Positions 1 to 9,400 of a stretch of DNA of 64,000 bases are shown here, piece by piece. Origin of the DNA: Microbacterium pumilum (GTDB lineage Bacteria > Actinomycetota > Actinomycetes > Actinomycetales > Microbacteriaceae); the NCBI RefSeq assembly GCF_039530225.1, contig NZ_BAAAOH010000001.1, forward strand, positions 4,278,001 to 4,342,000, in the 5' to 3' direction. The notes beneath the pieces were generated by a model. That model made no database searches and was not told the DNA's origin. It was given only the letters and a program-made list of their open reading frames with translations. Both the position numbers and the translations under genes were made by a program. How positions within the stretch are numbered: position 1 is the first letter of the stretch; every line of letters starts with the position of its first letter.

Positions 1-498
1 ATCTCGCACCGCGAGGGGGTCGACGACGCGGAAGCGGCCGTGCTGCAGTCGGTGCTCGACACCGAGATCACTCCCGAGCTCGTGCCGACGGGTCAGGACG
101 GCCGCCAAGCCGAGTCGACCGAGGACCGCGTCGGCCCGTACGCTCTGCACGACTTCGCTCTCTTCCACGTGCTGCGCTACGGGTACCGCCCCTCGAAGAT
201 CGCCTACCTCGCGTCCCACGCCTGGGCCGACAAGGATGCCGGGGCATGGCCACCTGGATTCCCCGACGACGACCACTACTCGTACGACCTGCCCACGGTC
301 GTGAAGTGGCTGCAGGTCTTCCTGCGCAGGTACTTCGCGTTCGCCCAGTTCAAGCGATCTGCGATTCCGAACGGCCCGAAGGTGGCGGCCGCGGGTTCGC
401 TCTCGCCGCGAGGCGACTGGCGGGCACCCTCCGACGGGAATGCGCGGGTCTGGCTCGCCGAGCTGAAGGCCGCTCTGCCCGAACACGTCGAGGACTGA
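1..498 (+). CDS. nadE: Glutamine-dependent NAD+ synthetase, C-terminal part (5' truncated by window edge)
   Basis: This is the last 165 residues of the ATP- and glutamine-dependent enzyme that amidates deamido-NAD to NAD+ in the cytoplasm. The frame is open from base 1 and stops at 496-498. Recognisable C-terminal signatures of the mycobacterial-type two-domain NadE are TEDRVGPYALHDF, the QFKRSAIPNGPKV stretch and SLSPRGDWRAPSD. The N-terminal glutaminase domain lies outside the window. It is followed directly by the tandem hairpin repeat at 501. Family assignment is confident; the upstream start cannot be seen. Confidence 0.9.
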   Translation: MSHREGVDDAEAAVLQSVLDTEITPELVPTGQDGRQAESTEDRVGPYALHDFALFHVLRYGYRPSKIAYLASHAWADKDAGAWPPGFPDDDHYSYDLPTVVKWLQVFLRRYFAFAQFKRSAIPNGPKVAAAGSLSPRGDWRAPSDGNARVWLAELKAALPEHVED

Positions 499-500
499 CC

Positions 501-1080
501 GCGGTCCGGGTTTCGCAGGTTCCGGATGCGGGGATCCTGCGTTACCTGGACCCGGCACGCACCGACTTGCGCTCGCTGTTCGGGGCGGTCCGGGTTTCGC
601 AGGTTCCGGATGCGGGGATCCTGCGTTTCCCGGACCCCGTCCCGGCCCGCTCCGACTTGCGCTCGCTGTTCGGGGCGGTCCGGGTTTCGCAGGTTCCGGA
701 TGCGGGGATCCTGCGTTACCCGGACCCGGACCCGGACCGGCCCGCACCGACATGCGCTCGCTGTTCGGGGCGGTCCGGGTTCGCAGGTGCCGGATGCGGG
801 GATCCTGCGTTTCCCGGACCCGGACCCGGCCCGCACCGACACGCGCTCGCTGTTCGGGGCGGTCCGGGTTTCGCAGGTTCCGGATGCGGGGATCCTGCGT
901 TACCCGGACCCGGCCCGCTCCGACGCGCTCGCTGTTCGGGGCGGTCCGGGTTTCGCAGGTTCCGGATGCGGGGATCCTGCGTTACCCGGACCCGGCCCGC
1001 ACCGACACGCGCTCGCTGCTCGGGGCGGTCCGGGTTTCGCAGGTTCCGGATGCGGGGATCCTGCGTTTCCCGGACCCGGG
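501..1080. repeat. Seven tandem copies of an 82-95 bp hairpin-forming repeat
   Basis: Units begin at 501, 585, 675, 770, 859, 941 and 1025, each opening with GCGGTCCGGG; the last is partial. Every unit carries an imperfect inverted repeat. The left half has GGTCCGGG, three T, then CGCAGG. The right half has CCTGCG, TTT or TTA, then CCCGGACC. The GGATGCGG loop is flanked by a short TCC/GGA pairing. Units 1, 3, 5 and 6 have TTA in the right arm; 2, 4 and 7 have TTT. A variable tail ending in GCTCGCTGTTCGG or a near variant links the units. Together with short flanks it fills the 706 bp between nadE and the next gene. Unit lengths of 82, 89 and 95 are not multiples of three, so it does not encode a repeat protein. 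Confidence 0.9.
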
Positions 1081-1204
1081 CGGCCAAGGTCTGGGCGGAT
1101 GGTGTCAGAGTCCTCGAGGACCGGGTCAAGGCCGAAAGTGTCGGAAACCTGCGGGCTCGACGAAGAGGGGCAGGTCGACGGCACCCCGGTGGCAGGATGG
1201 GGCC

Positions 1205-2662
1205 ATGGCACGACAGGCGACGATCGTCGGCAGCGGACCCAACGGGCTCGTCGCGGCGGTCGCGCTCGCCCGAGCGGGGTACGACGTCCGGGTCATCGAG
1301 GCGGCGGACACGCTCGGGGGCGGTGTGCGGTCGGCGGAGCTCACTCTGCCGGGCTTCCTCCACGACGTGGGCTCCGCGGTTCATCCCGCAGCCCTGAGCT
1401 CGCCCTTCTTCCGCGCCTTCGGCCTCCGCGAGCGCATCGACTGGATCTCACCCGAGATCTCCTACGCGCAGCCGCTGGACGGTGCACGCGCGGCGATCGC
1501 GTGGCGCGATCTCGACCGGACCGCCGACGGCCTCGGCCGCGATGCCCGTGCCTGGCGCGCCGTCATCCGTCCGCTGAGCACCCATCTCCAATCGCTGGTG
1601 GACTTCACCGGATCCCAGCTGCTCCGCGTTCCGCGGCATCCCGTCACGACGCTCCGGTTCGGACTGCGGGCACTGCAGCTCGGTTCAGGCCTCGGCCGGT
1701 CGACCTTCGCGACAGAAGAGGCCGACGCACTGCTGACCGGTGTGCTGGCTCATGCCAACACCCCATTGCCGTCCGTGGGCGGCGCGGCTTCCGGGCTGTT
1801 CCTCGCCGCGCACGCCCACGCCGGGGACGGCTGGGCGTATCCGCGGGGTGGCGCTCAGCGCATCGCGGACGCCCTTCTCGATGACCTCCGCTCGCACGGC
1901 GGCGGAGCCGAGGCGGGGAATCGGGTCAACTCGCTGGCTGACCTCGACTGGGGTGATCCGGATGCCGGCGACCTGCTGCTGCTCGACACCTCGCCGCGGC
2001 TCATGCTCACGCACCCCGACCTGCCGGCGTCGTATGCACGGGCGGTCCGTCGCTACCGATACGGACCCGCTGCCGCCAAGGTCGACTTCGCACTCGACGG
2101 ACCGATCCCCTGGGCTCACCCGGATGTCGCCCGCTCCCCCACGGTGCACCTCGGCGGCACGCGGGCCGAGGTCGAGGCCAGCGAGAACGCCGTCGCGCGA
2201 GGGACTGTGAGCGATCATCCGTACGTGCTGACGGTGCAGCCGTCCGTGTTCGACCCCACGCGGGCGCCCGCGGGTCGGCATGTGCTGTGGGCGTACATGC
2301 ACGTGCCGGCGAATTCGACGCTCGATGCGACCGAGCACATCACCCGGCAGGTGGAGCGGTTCGCGCCAGGGTTCCGCGACCGCATCCTCGCATCGCGTGC
2401 GATGACCGCTGCGCAGCGCGAGGCGTTCAATCCTTCGGACATCGGGGGCGACATCCTGGCCGGCGCATTCACGTTCACGCAGGCGATCCGGCGTCCGGTG
2501 ATCTCTCCGACTCCGTGGCGCACCCCGCTTCGGGGCATCTACCTCGCGTCCGCGGCCACACCCCCTGGTCCCGGTGTGACCGGCATGGCCGGCTGGTATG
2601 CGGCACGACAGGCGCTCCGCGACACGGCGGACGTGTGCGTGGAACCTCCCGACCTCTTCTGA
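1205..2662 (+). CDS. Phytoene-dehydrogenase-like NAD(P)/FAD-dependent oxidoreductase
   Basis: The 485-residue protein begins with a Rossmann dinucleotide-binding motif (VGSGPNGL, residues 7-14) followed by the acidic end of beta-2 (VIEA). Near the C-terminus it has the PGPGVTGMAGWYAARQAL type FAD-closing segment. This pattern fits the CrtI/amine-oxidase superfamily. The substrate is unknown and no carotenoid genes are nearby. The frame is open for 151 more codons upstream, but those run through the tandem repeat and look non-coding. The ATG at 1205 is chosen because a -10-like CAGGAT (1193-1198) lies exactly 6 nt before it, suggesting a leaderless start. The next gene follows after 10 nt. Confidence 0.8.
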   Translation: MARQATIVGSGPNGLVAAVALARAGYDVRVIEAADTLGGGVRSAELTLPGFLHDVGSAVHPAALSSPFFRAFGLRERIDWISPEISYAQPLDGARAAIAWRDLDRTADGLGRDARAWRAVIRPLSTHLQSLVDFTGSQLLRVPRHPVTTLRFGLRALQLGSGLGRSTFATEEADALLTGVLAHANTPLPSVGGAASGLFLAAHAHAGDGWAYPRGGAQRIADALLDDLRSHGGGAEAGNRVNSLADLDWGDPDAGDLLLLDTSPRLMLTHPDLPASYARAVRRYRYGPAAAKVDFALDGPIPWAHPDVARSPTVHLGGTRAEVEASENAVARGTVSDHPYVLTVQPSVFDPTRAPAGRHVLWAYMHVPANSTLDATEHITRQVERFAPGFRDRILASRAMTAAQREAFNPSDIGGDILAGAFTFTQAIRRPVISPTPWRTPLRGIYLASAATPPGPGVTGMAGWYAARQALRDTADVCVEPPDLF

Positions 2663-2672
2663 GCCTCACGAC

Positions 2673-4205
2673 ATGGACGGGTTCGCGGCGGTCGACTTCG
2701 AGTTCGCCAGACAGGTGCTGCAGCGTGGCATCGCCGCGCTCTACATCGTCGCCTTCACCTCGACCCTCAACCAGTTCCGCCCGCTGCTCGGCGAGCACGG
2801 ACTCCTGCCCGCTCGCGAGCTGCTGGACTGGGCTCAGACCACGAAGCGAGTGGGCCTGCGGCTGCGCCCCACCCTGTTCCGGTACATCCGGTACACCGAC
2901 CGGCGCCTGGTCACGCTGTGCTGGGCAGGCATCGTGGTCAGCGCGGCGCTCGTGCTCGGCATCCCGCAGCTCGGCGCGCCGTGGATCGCGATGCTGTGCT
3001 TCCTCGCGCTGTGGCTCGCCTACATGTCGATCGTCAGCATCGGGCAGACCTTCTACGGGTTCGGGTGGGAGATGCTGCTGCTCGAGGCGGGATTCCTCGC
3101 GGCGTTCCTCGGCTCCGATTCGCAGCCGCCGACGACCGTCGTCGTCGTGCTGTTCTGGTGGCTGGTGTTCCGGCTCGAGTTCGGCGCCGGCATGATCAAG
3201 ATCCGCGGCGGGCGGGAGTGGCGCGATCTCACCGCGCTCACCTATCACCACGAGACCCAGCCCATGCCCGGTCCACTCAGCCGTCAGGCTCACCTGCTTC
3301 CCCGTTGGTTCCACAAGCTGGAGGTGGTGGGGAACCACTTCGCGCAGCTGGTCGTGCCGTGGTTCCTGTTCGCTCCGCTTCTCGGGCTCTGGGTGCCGGG
3401 GCCGGTCCCGGCCATGGTCGGAGCTGTGGCCGCCGCCATCGTCATCGCCACCCAGCTGTGGCTCGTCGCCACCGGCAACTTCGCGTGGCTGAACTGGGCG
3501 ACGATCGTGCTCGCGGTGTCGGCCATCGGACTGCCCGCCCTTGCACAGGCTCGGGGACCGGTCGCTGAGCCTGTCGAAGCGCCGCCGTGGCTGATCGACG
3601 ACATCCCGCTGCCCTGGCTGATCGTGACGAGCGCGGTCGGCGCCCTCTACGTTGTGCTCAGCTGGTGGCCGGCACGCAATCTCGCCGCGCGCCGCCAGCT
3701 CATGAATGCGAGCTTCAACCGCTGGCAGCTCGCGAATGCGTACGGCGCCTTCGGCACAGTCACGAAGGAGCGGATCGAGATCGTCGTCGAAGCCACCATG
3801 GATGAGAATCCGGATGCGGCCACGTGGCATGAGTACGGTTTCAAGGGCAAGCCCGGTGAGCTGAACCGCATCCCGCGGCAGTTCGCGCCCTACCATCTGC
3901 GGTTGGACTGGCTCATGTGGTTCCTGCCGCTCGGCCGCTCACTCGACGACTGGTTCACAGCCTTCCTGGTGAAGCTGCTCCAAGCCGACCCCTCGATGCT
4001 GCGGCTGCTCGCTCATGATCCGTTCGACGGTGCACGGCCCGCATGGATCCGGGCCGTCTCGTACCGCTACAGGTTCACCACGCGCCAGCAGCTGCGCGTG
4101 AGCCACGCACGATGGGTGCGGGACCGGCGCCGCGCAGTGCTCGGGCCGCTTCGATTGCGGGGAGTGAGCCCCCGAGACATCCGCCCTGGGACAATGGACC
4201 GGTGA
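2673..4205 (+). CDS. Lipase maturation factor family integral membrane protein
   Basis: The 510-residue polytopic protein has many hydrophobic segments and the LMF signatures: an early segment near LYIVAF, then GFGWEMLLLEAGFLAAFL, and FRLEFGAGMIKIRGG followed by LTYHHETQPMPGPL. In animals LMF1 assists lipase folding in the ER; the bacterial role is unknown. The C-terminal region (TWHEYGFKGKPGELNRIPRQ through APYHLRLDWLMWF) is also typical. Residues about 296-304 are encoded by a copy of a genome repeat (3558-3584, see the repeat entry). It sits 10 nt after the FAD oxidoreductase and overlaps the next gene by 4 nt, so the three may be one operon. Confidence 0.88.
   Translation: MDGFAAVDFEFARQVLQRGIAALYIVAFTSTLNQFRPLLGEHGLLPARELLDWAQTTKRVGLRLRPTLFRYIRYTDRRLVTLCWAGIVVSAALVLGIPQLGAPWIAMLCFLALWLAYMSIVSIGQTFYGFGWEMLLLEAGFLAAFLGSDSQPPTTVVVVLFWWLVFRLEFGAGMIKIRGGREWRDLTALTYHHETQPMPGPLSRQAHLLPRWFHKLEVVGNHFAQLVVPWFLFAPLLGLWVPGPVPAMVGAVAAAIVIATQLWLVATGNFAWLNWATIVLAVSAIGLPALAQARGPVAEPVEAPPWLIDDIPLPWLIVTSAVGALYVVLSWWPARNLAARRQLMNASFNRWQLANAYGAFGTVTKERIEIVVEATMDENPDAATWHEYGFKGKPGELNRIPRQFAPYHLRLDWLMWFLPLGRSLDDWFTAFLVKLLQADPSMLRLLAHDPFDGARPAWIRAVSYRYRFTTRQQLRVSHARWVRDRRRAVLGPLRLRGVSPRDIRPGTMDR
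3558..3584 (+). repeat. REP-like repeat (GGTCGCTGAGCCTGTCGAAG) inside a coding region
   Basis: The core GGTCGCTGAGCCTGTCGAAG is the same sequence that ends the intergenic array at 38069-38162. Here it is read in frame in the lipase maturation factor gene as VAEPVEA, in a predicted loop between membrane segments. This suggests that a mobile or recombining repeat was tolerated in a solvent-exposed loop. Confidence 0.7.
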
Positions 4206-4759
4206 AGCTTCTCGTAGCGGCCCTCGACGCCGAACTCGTCGCCTTTCCGGATGATCTTCCGGGCTTCGACCGGCTCGTGACAGGGCCCGGCAAGCTCCAG
4301 GCCGCGTACGCCCTGACTCGCGCTCTGGGTGCCGCCGCATACGACGAGATCGTGGTGGTGGGCACCGCCGGCGCCATCGATCCTCGCCTCGAGGCGGAGG
4401 TCTACGACGTCAGCGCGGCGATCCAGCACGACGTCACCGACATCGACGGCATCGTCGGCCAGCACGTGTCGTTGCCGCCGCGCGTCGAGTTCGCGATTGA
4501 CGGCGTCACGATCGCGACTGGCGACCATTTCGTCGACGACGCCGAGGCCGTTGCCGTGATCCGCCCCCTCGGCGCCGGGCTCGTCGACATGGAGACATAC
4601 GCGTATGCCTGGGTCGCGGCGCAGTTCGACACCCCGATCCGGGTGCTGAAGTCCGTCTCGGACCGCGCCCAGGACGACGCGCTCACCGACTGGCGTACCA
4701 CGGTCGAGGCATGCAGTGCGCAGCTGCGCGAGCGATTCCGCGTCGAGTACGGCGTCTGA
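4202..4759 (+). CDS. Nucleoside phosphorylase-superfamily nucleosidase (MTA/SAH nucleosidase-like)
   Basis: The 185-residue protein keeps the core PNP/UDP fold motifs: a VVVGTAGAI glycine loop, GDHFVDD, the VDMETYAYA segment (the VDMEgaA substrate-binding motif, Glu conserved) and SVSDRAQDD, matching the SDxA catalytic Asp motif. Such enzymes hydrolyse N-glycosidic bonds of methylthioadenosine, S-adenosylhomocysteine or related nucleosides. At 185 aa it is shorter than typical MtnN (about 230 aa), so exact substrate is uncertain. The GTG start overlaps the upstream stop (GTGA). A -10-like GACAAT (4190-4195) lies 6 nt before it, so it may also have its own leaderless transcript. Confidence 0.8.
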   Translation: MKLLVAALDAELVAFPDDLPGFDRLVTGPGKLQAAYALTRALGAAAYDEIVVVGTAGAIDPRLEAEVYDVSAAIQHDVTDIDGIVGQHVSLPPRVEFAIDGVTIATGDHFVDDAEAVAVIRPLGAGLVDMETYAYAWVAAQFDTPIRVLKSVSDRAQDDALTDWRTTVEACSAQLRERFRVEYGV

Positions 4760-4767
4760 GGCGAAGG

Positions 4768-4953
4768 TCAGGCGTCATCGTCGCTGCGCGCGAACACGCT
4801 GCGCAGGATGACGAACACGATCGGCGCGACGATCAGCACGACGACGAGCTTGCCGATGAACCACAGCAGCGAGAACACCACATTGACGAGCACCCAGGCG
4901 ATCACGATCGCCACGATGACGCCGACGACGGTCCAGACGGTGCTCTTGTTCAC
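4768..4953 (-). CDS. Small membrane protein, 61 aa, hypothetical
   Basis: The product has two hydrophobic stretches (residues about 7-32 and 35-52) and ends in an acidic ARSDDDA tail. I do not recognise a family. The GTG start at 4953 is supported by a TAGGCT hexamer exactly 6 nt upstream on the minus strand. It is convergent with the nucleosidase, with 8 nt between the stops. Confidence 0.7.
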   Translation of the reverse strand: MNKSTVWTVVGVIVAIVIAWVLVNVVFSLLWFIGKLVVVLIVAPIVFVILRSVFARSDDDA

Positions 4954-5000
4954 GAAACCAGCCTAAGCGCACGCCCTGCCGGGGCGGTCCACGGCTGTGG

Positions 5001-5870
5001 CTACGGCTGGGCGACCCACTGCGTCATCGGCCAGGTCTTGGCTGCGAGCGTCGCCTGTCCGCTGATCGAGGGGTGGAAGTAGTCGCGGGTGGAGATGTCG
5101 GACCGCACGAATTGGTAGCCGGCCACGACTCCCCCGTCGTACCGGCAGGTCACGATCGGCGCGCACAGTTGGACGAGTGCGGCGTTGTACTCGTTCACGC
5201 GCGTCTGCACGGCCGCGCGGCGCTGAACGTCGGCTGCCTTCGTGCTCGTCGGGTTGACGAGCATCGACTGGCAGAGTCCCAGCAGACCCCACGTCAACCG
5301 GGCGCTGATGTTCGACTTGTTGACCTCGTACAGCCTCTGCAGGCTCGGGATGCTCGCGATGAAGATCTGCGGCGCACTGGAGCTCGCGGTGAGCGTGGCG
5401 AGGGCGGCTTGGACGTTCGCCTTGAAGGTCGCGGTCGGCGTCATCGCCGATACCGTCCTCGTGCAGGCGTCGTTGGCGCCGATCTCGATCGTCACGTACT
5501 GCGCGGCCTGCGCAGTCGAAACCGCCTTCTGCGCCTGGCTGTTCAGCAGGGCCGACTTCGCGGTGCTGACGGCGTCGTTGTATCCGACGATCGACGTCGC
5601 CCCCGCAGCTCTGAGCCGCAGGAGATGCGAGTTCACGGCGGTCGACGACCCGGTCGACCAGCTGTTCACGGGGCAGCCGACGAGGCTGCTGCAGGTCATG
5701 AGCGCCTGCGAGATGGAGTCGCCGAGCGCCGCCATGCGAACGACGGATGCGGCGGGCAGAGCAGGGGTGGCGGCACTCGCCGCGGCAGTCCCTGTCGCCG
5801 CGCCGGCGATCACGAAGACAGCGGCGGCGACGGAGGCGAGGATGCGGCGCACCCGAACGGTCATTCGCAT
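5001..5870 (-). CDS. Secreted SGNH/GDSL-family hydrolase
   Basis: The 289-residue protein starts with an Arg-rich n-region, a hydrophobic core and an AAASAA cleavage region at about residue 34, so it is exported by the Sec pathway. The mature part has the block I motif ALGDSISQ (catalytic Ser), the block III-type IGANDAC and the block V-type DYFHPSISG (Asp and His of the triad). It probably hydrolyses an acyl or acetyl ester outside the cell. Many Cys residues suggest disulfides. The start at 5870 has a good Shine-Dalgarno (CAGGAG, 7 nt spacing); the second in-frame ATG is 6 nt downstream. No operon partner is evident. Confidence 0.85.
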   Translation of the reverse strand: MRMTVRVRRILASVAAAVFVIAGAATGTAAASAATPALPAASVVRMAALGDSISQALMTCSSLVGCPVNSWSTGSSTAVNSHLLRLRAAGATSIVGYNDAVSTAKSALLNSQAQKAVSTAQAAQYVTIEIGANDACTRTVSAMTPTATFKANVQAALATLTASSSAPQIFIASIPSLQRLYEVNKSNISARLTWGLLGLCQSMLVNPTSTKAADVQRRAAVQTRVNEYNAALVQLCAPIVTCRYDGGVVAGYQFVRSDISTRDYFHPSISGQATLAAKTWPMTQWVAQP

Positions 5871-6012
5871 GGGAGAACTCCTGACGAGATGATGCGGAGC
5901 GCACGGTAGGACGAGGCCGGATGTAGGACCTCCGGGCGATTCGGCTCCCAGAACCGACCTTGGGCGAACGGTACACCCGTGTATCGGGCGCGGCAATGGC
6001 ATCAACCTCGGG

Positions 6013-6420
6013 TCAGCTGCGGTGGAGCACGATGGCGGCCGGAAACCGGCGGATCACGTTTCGGAAGAACGGCTTGGCAAGCGCCGCGGCCTCGGCGGCT
6101 TCGATCACTCGCGGCGCCGTGGTCTGGTGCTCTCGACCCTTCCACGTCAGGGTGGCGCTACCTGCCGCCACGACGTTCCTCGCCCAGTTCGTGTTCCGCC
6201 CCCAGGGCAGCCCGATCAGGATCAGCTCTTGCGACTCCGTCGGAACCACGGCGACCGGGGTCGAGTAGCGTGTGCCGCTCCGACGTCCTCGATGGTGAAC
6301 GATCGCCCACAGCGGAAACCAGCGTCGCCCGGAGAGCGCCCGTGCGAACGGCGCTGTGCCCTGCACAAGCCATCGCGGCGGTCCGGAGGTCCGATTCGAC
6401 TCATTCATGGAGCCAAGCAT
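6013..6420 (-). CDS. Nitroreductase family deazaflavin-dependent oxidoreductase (Ddn/FDOR type)
   Basis: The 135-residue protein matches the F420-dependent FDOR split-barrel family. The hallmarks are the HHRGRRSGTRYSTPVAVVP core, LIGLPWGRNTNWARNVVAAG, and a C-terminal FFRNVIRRFPAAIVLHRS. Members use reduced F420 to reduce quinones or xenobiotics; the substrate here is unknown. The start at 6420 (MLGSM) is tentative, with 6408 an alternative. It lies 36 nt downstream of sbcC on the same strand and may be cotranscribed with sbcDC. Confidence 0.82.
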   Translation of the reverse strand: MLGSMNESNRTSGPPRWLVQGTAPFARALSGRRWFPLWAIVHHRGRRSGTRYSTPVAVVPTESQELILIGLPWGRNTNWARNVVAAGSATLTWKGREHQTTAPRVIEAAEAAALAKPFFRNVIRRFPAAIVLHRS

Positions 6421-6456
6421 CCGCCATCCGCGGCGTCCGCGCGCGGCTCGCGGCGG

Positions 6457-9400
6457 TCACGCCGGAACCACCGCCTCTTGCAGGATGACACTTGGCCCGT
6501 GGGGCGTCGCCTCGACGAGCAGCTGCGCCGGCAGCTGTTCTTTCATCGCCGCGACATGGCTGATCAGTCCGACGGTGCGTCCACCCTGGCGCAACTCGTC
6601 CAACGTGCGCATGGCGAGGTCCAGCGTGTCGTCGTCGAGCGATCCAAACCCCTCATCGATGAACAGCGTGTCGAGCCGCACCCCACCGGCGCGGGCGGTC
6701 ACGACCTCGGCCAGCCCCAGCGCCAGCGAGAGCGATGCGAGGAACGTCTCGCCGCCCGAGAGCGACTGCGCCGGTCGTGCCTGTCCGGTGTGGGCGTCCA
6801 TGATCTGCAGGCCGAGGCCCGAGGCCGCGCCGCGAGCCGCGAGCGCGTCGGTGTGCTGCAGCCGGTACCGGCCGCTGGACATGTCTTCGAGGCGCAGGTT
6901 CGCCGCTTCGACGATCTCTTCGAGTTCGGCGGCGAGCACGAATGACTCGAGCGTCATGCGATGAGTGTTCGGCGCGCGCCCGGCGACCGTGTTCGCCAAC
7001 CGCGCGACCACCGCATGATCATCGGCGAGGCCGGCGATGCTCGAGTGGGCTCGCTCGGCGCGTGCGACGAGATCAGCGAGCCGCGTCGCGGTCTCGCGCG
7101 CGTTCGCCGCCGCATCGACCGCGGTGCTCCACCGTTCTCGCGCATCCGCATGCCGTGCGGCAGCCGCCTCGACGTCGACGAGCTCGTCCGGCTCGCCGGC
7201 GAGTTCGAGTTCGAGATCGCGCAGGCGATCGCGCTCAGCCCGGAGGGCACCCTCATGGTCGCGGATCCGCCGGTCGAGCTCGGCTCGCGCGGGTGCGTCG
7301 AGGAGCGCTGCGGTGGCATCCGCCGCTTCCTCGAAATCGGATGCCGCGATCCGCGCATCGCGGTCAGTCATGGCGCGACGGGCGGCTCCGGCCGCACCGG
7401 CGAGCGCCGCCAACGCGTCAGCCAGCGACACCGCGAGCGCACGGCGCTCTGTCGCGTCGATCATCCGTGCCTGCACCGACTCGAACCCGCCGCGAGCTTC
7501 ATCGACCGCGCGGCGGGTCGATTCGACGTCCGACGCGCCCGCCGCCACACGCTCGCGCACGGTGCCGAGTTCCGCCACGAGGCGCTCGCGCTCCGTGAGC
7601 GCCTCTGCCTCGATCTGCACGAGTCCCTGGCGCTCGGCGGCCAGGCTGTCGCGGCGCGCCTCCGCATCCATCGCAGCCGAGAACGCGGATTCCGCCTGGG
7701 CGTGCACGAACACGAGCACGTCCTCTCGCTCGCCGCCGGCTCGTGCAGCGGCGGCCGCGTATGCCTCGCGGGCGACGCGCGCTTCGCCGGAAGCCGTCGC
7801 CTCGACGGCGGCAGCCGCATCGCGTGCGCTCTCGGCAGCGGCGATGTCGCCGTCCGACACGGGCTCGCTGGTCGAGGGCGCTGGAAGCGGGTGCTCGGTG
7901 GCACCGCACACCGCGCAGGGCTCGCCGTCGACGAGAGCTGCCGCGAGTTCGCCGGCGTGCCCGGCGAGACGACGCTGCAGCAGCGCCGTGACCGCGGCGC
8001 GGGTGCGATCGTGATCGCCGCTCGCCGACAGGTACGCGGCTTCAGCTTTGCGCGCGTGGCCCTCGAGCCGTGATGCCTCGCGCGCCGCCGTGAGCCGCCC
8101 TGCCGCCGCTGCCAGCTGGGCCCCGGCAACCTCGCGCGCACCGGCGGCGTCGCGCGCGGCCGCGAGATCGGCATCGAGAGCTTCCAATCGAGCGGGGAAG
8201 GCCGCCCGCAGCTCGTCGAGCTCGGCGAGGACTCGCTCGCATTCGACGACACGGGCGCGGTCCTCGGCCAGCACCGCCTCTGCACGTACGAGGTCCCGCT
8301 CGCGGAGGGCCGCCGCCCCCCAGACGGCAAGATCGCCCGTGAGCTGCTCGATCATGTCGGCGAGCGCTGCCGCGTCGGGTTCCGGCAGCTCGACGGAGTC
8401 GGGGGTGGCAGCCCAGGCGAGGCGAGTGCGGCTGAGGGCGTCATCCGCCGCGGTCGCTTCGGCCGCCGCACGCTCGGCGGCCTCGATCGGCGCCCGCAGC
8501 GCCTCGGCTGCGACGGCTCGTGCGAGCACTGCTCGATCGGCATCGATGCGGGATGCCCGAACCTCGAGCGCCGCGAGAGCAGCCCTCGACCGCATGCGCA
8601 GCTCTTGCTGTGCGCGCAGCGCTCGCGCAGCGGCATGGAATGCCTCGGCATCCCGATGCGCCGCGTCAGCGGCATCCCGATCGCGCATGCGCGTCTCGAC
8701 GCGGTACGCGGCCCGTTGCACACCCACCGCCGCGCCGGCGAGTCGCGCCGGAAAGTCCATCGCGCCATTCCGGCCGGCTTCCGATCCTGCCGGCGGTGCA
8801 CCCTCACCGGCGAGATCGTGCGCCGCGATCAGGCGATCCGACTCGTCGAGGAGCAGCGCGACTCCATCGCCGGCGACGGCGAGGTCGCGCTCGGCATCCT
8901 TCCGCCGCTGTTCGAGAGCGGTCTGATAGTCCTCGTACGTGCGGGTGCCGAACAAGCGGCGCAGCAGGCGCTGTCGCTCGTCGTTCTTGGCGTGCAGGAA
9001 CTCGGCGAAGCGGTTCTGCGCCAGCAGGATGACCTGCAGGAACTGCTGCTGGTTGAGTCCCAGGATCTCGTCCAGATCGCGCGCGACGTCGACGGGCCGG
9101 GCGGCACGCCCGATCCACTGCCCGTCGATCAGCTCGTCGAGCTCGGCGCGGTGCGGTTCGGTGGTCATGCCGGTGCCGCGCTGCTTGGGCCGGTCGTATT
9201 CGGGCGACCGCGTGACTCGCCACCGGCGGCCACCGGCGGTGAACTCGACCATCACGCTCGTAGGCTCATCCGGAGCGCAGTAGTCGCTTCGCAGTCGCTT
9301 CTCCACGCCGTCGTAGCGGGGAACGCCGCCGTAGAGCGCGAAGCACACGCCATCCAGCACGCTCGACTTGCCCGAGCCGGTGCGACCCGAGATCAGGAAG

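Noticed and set aside
501..1080. CRISPR array or repeat-protein gene in the tandem repeats
   Set aside because: Units are 82-95 bp with similar, not unique, linkers and no cas genes, so it is not a CRISPR. The unit lengths are often not multiples of three and translated frames shift between units, so the RVSQVPDAGILR-like peptides are artefacts.
2475..3896. 473-aa minus-strand frame opposite the lipase maturation factor gene
   Set aside because: Composition is Arg/Gln/Asp/His-rich without motifs; the plus strand encodes a recognised family over the same span.
5972..5983. TACAC/GTGTA palindrome upstream of the SGNH hydrolase as an operator
   Set aside because: Only 5 bp arms, about 100 bp upstream of the start, with no regulator nearby.
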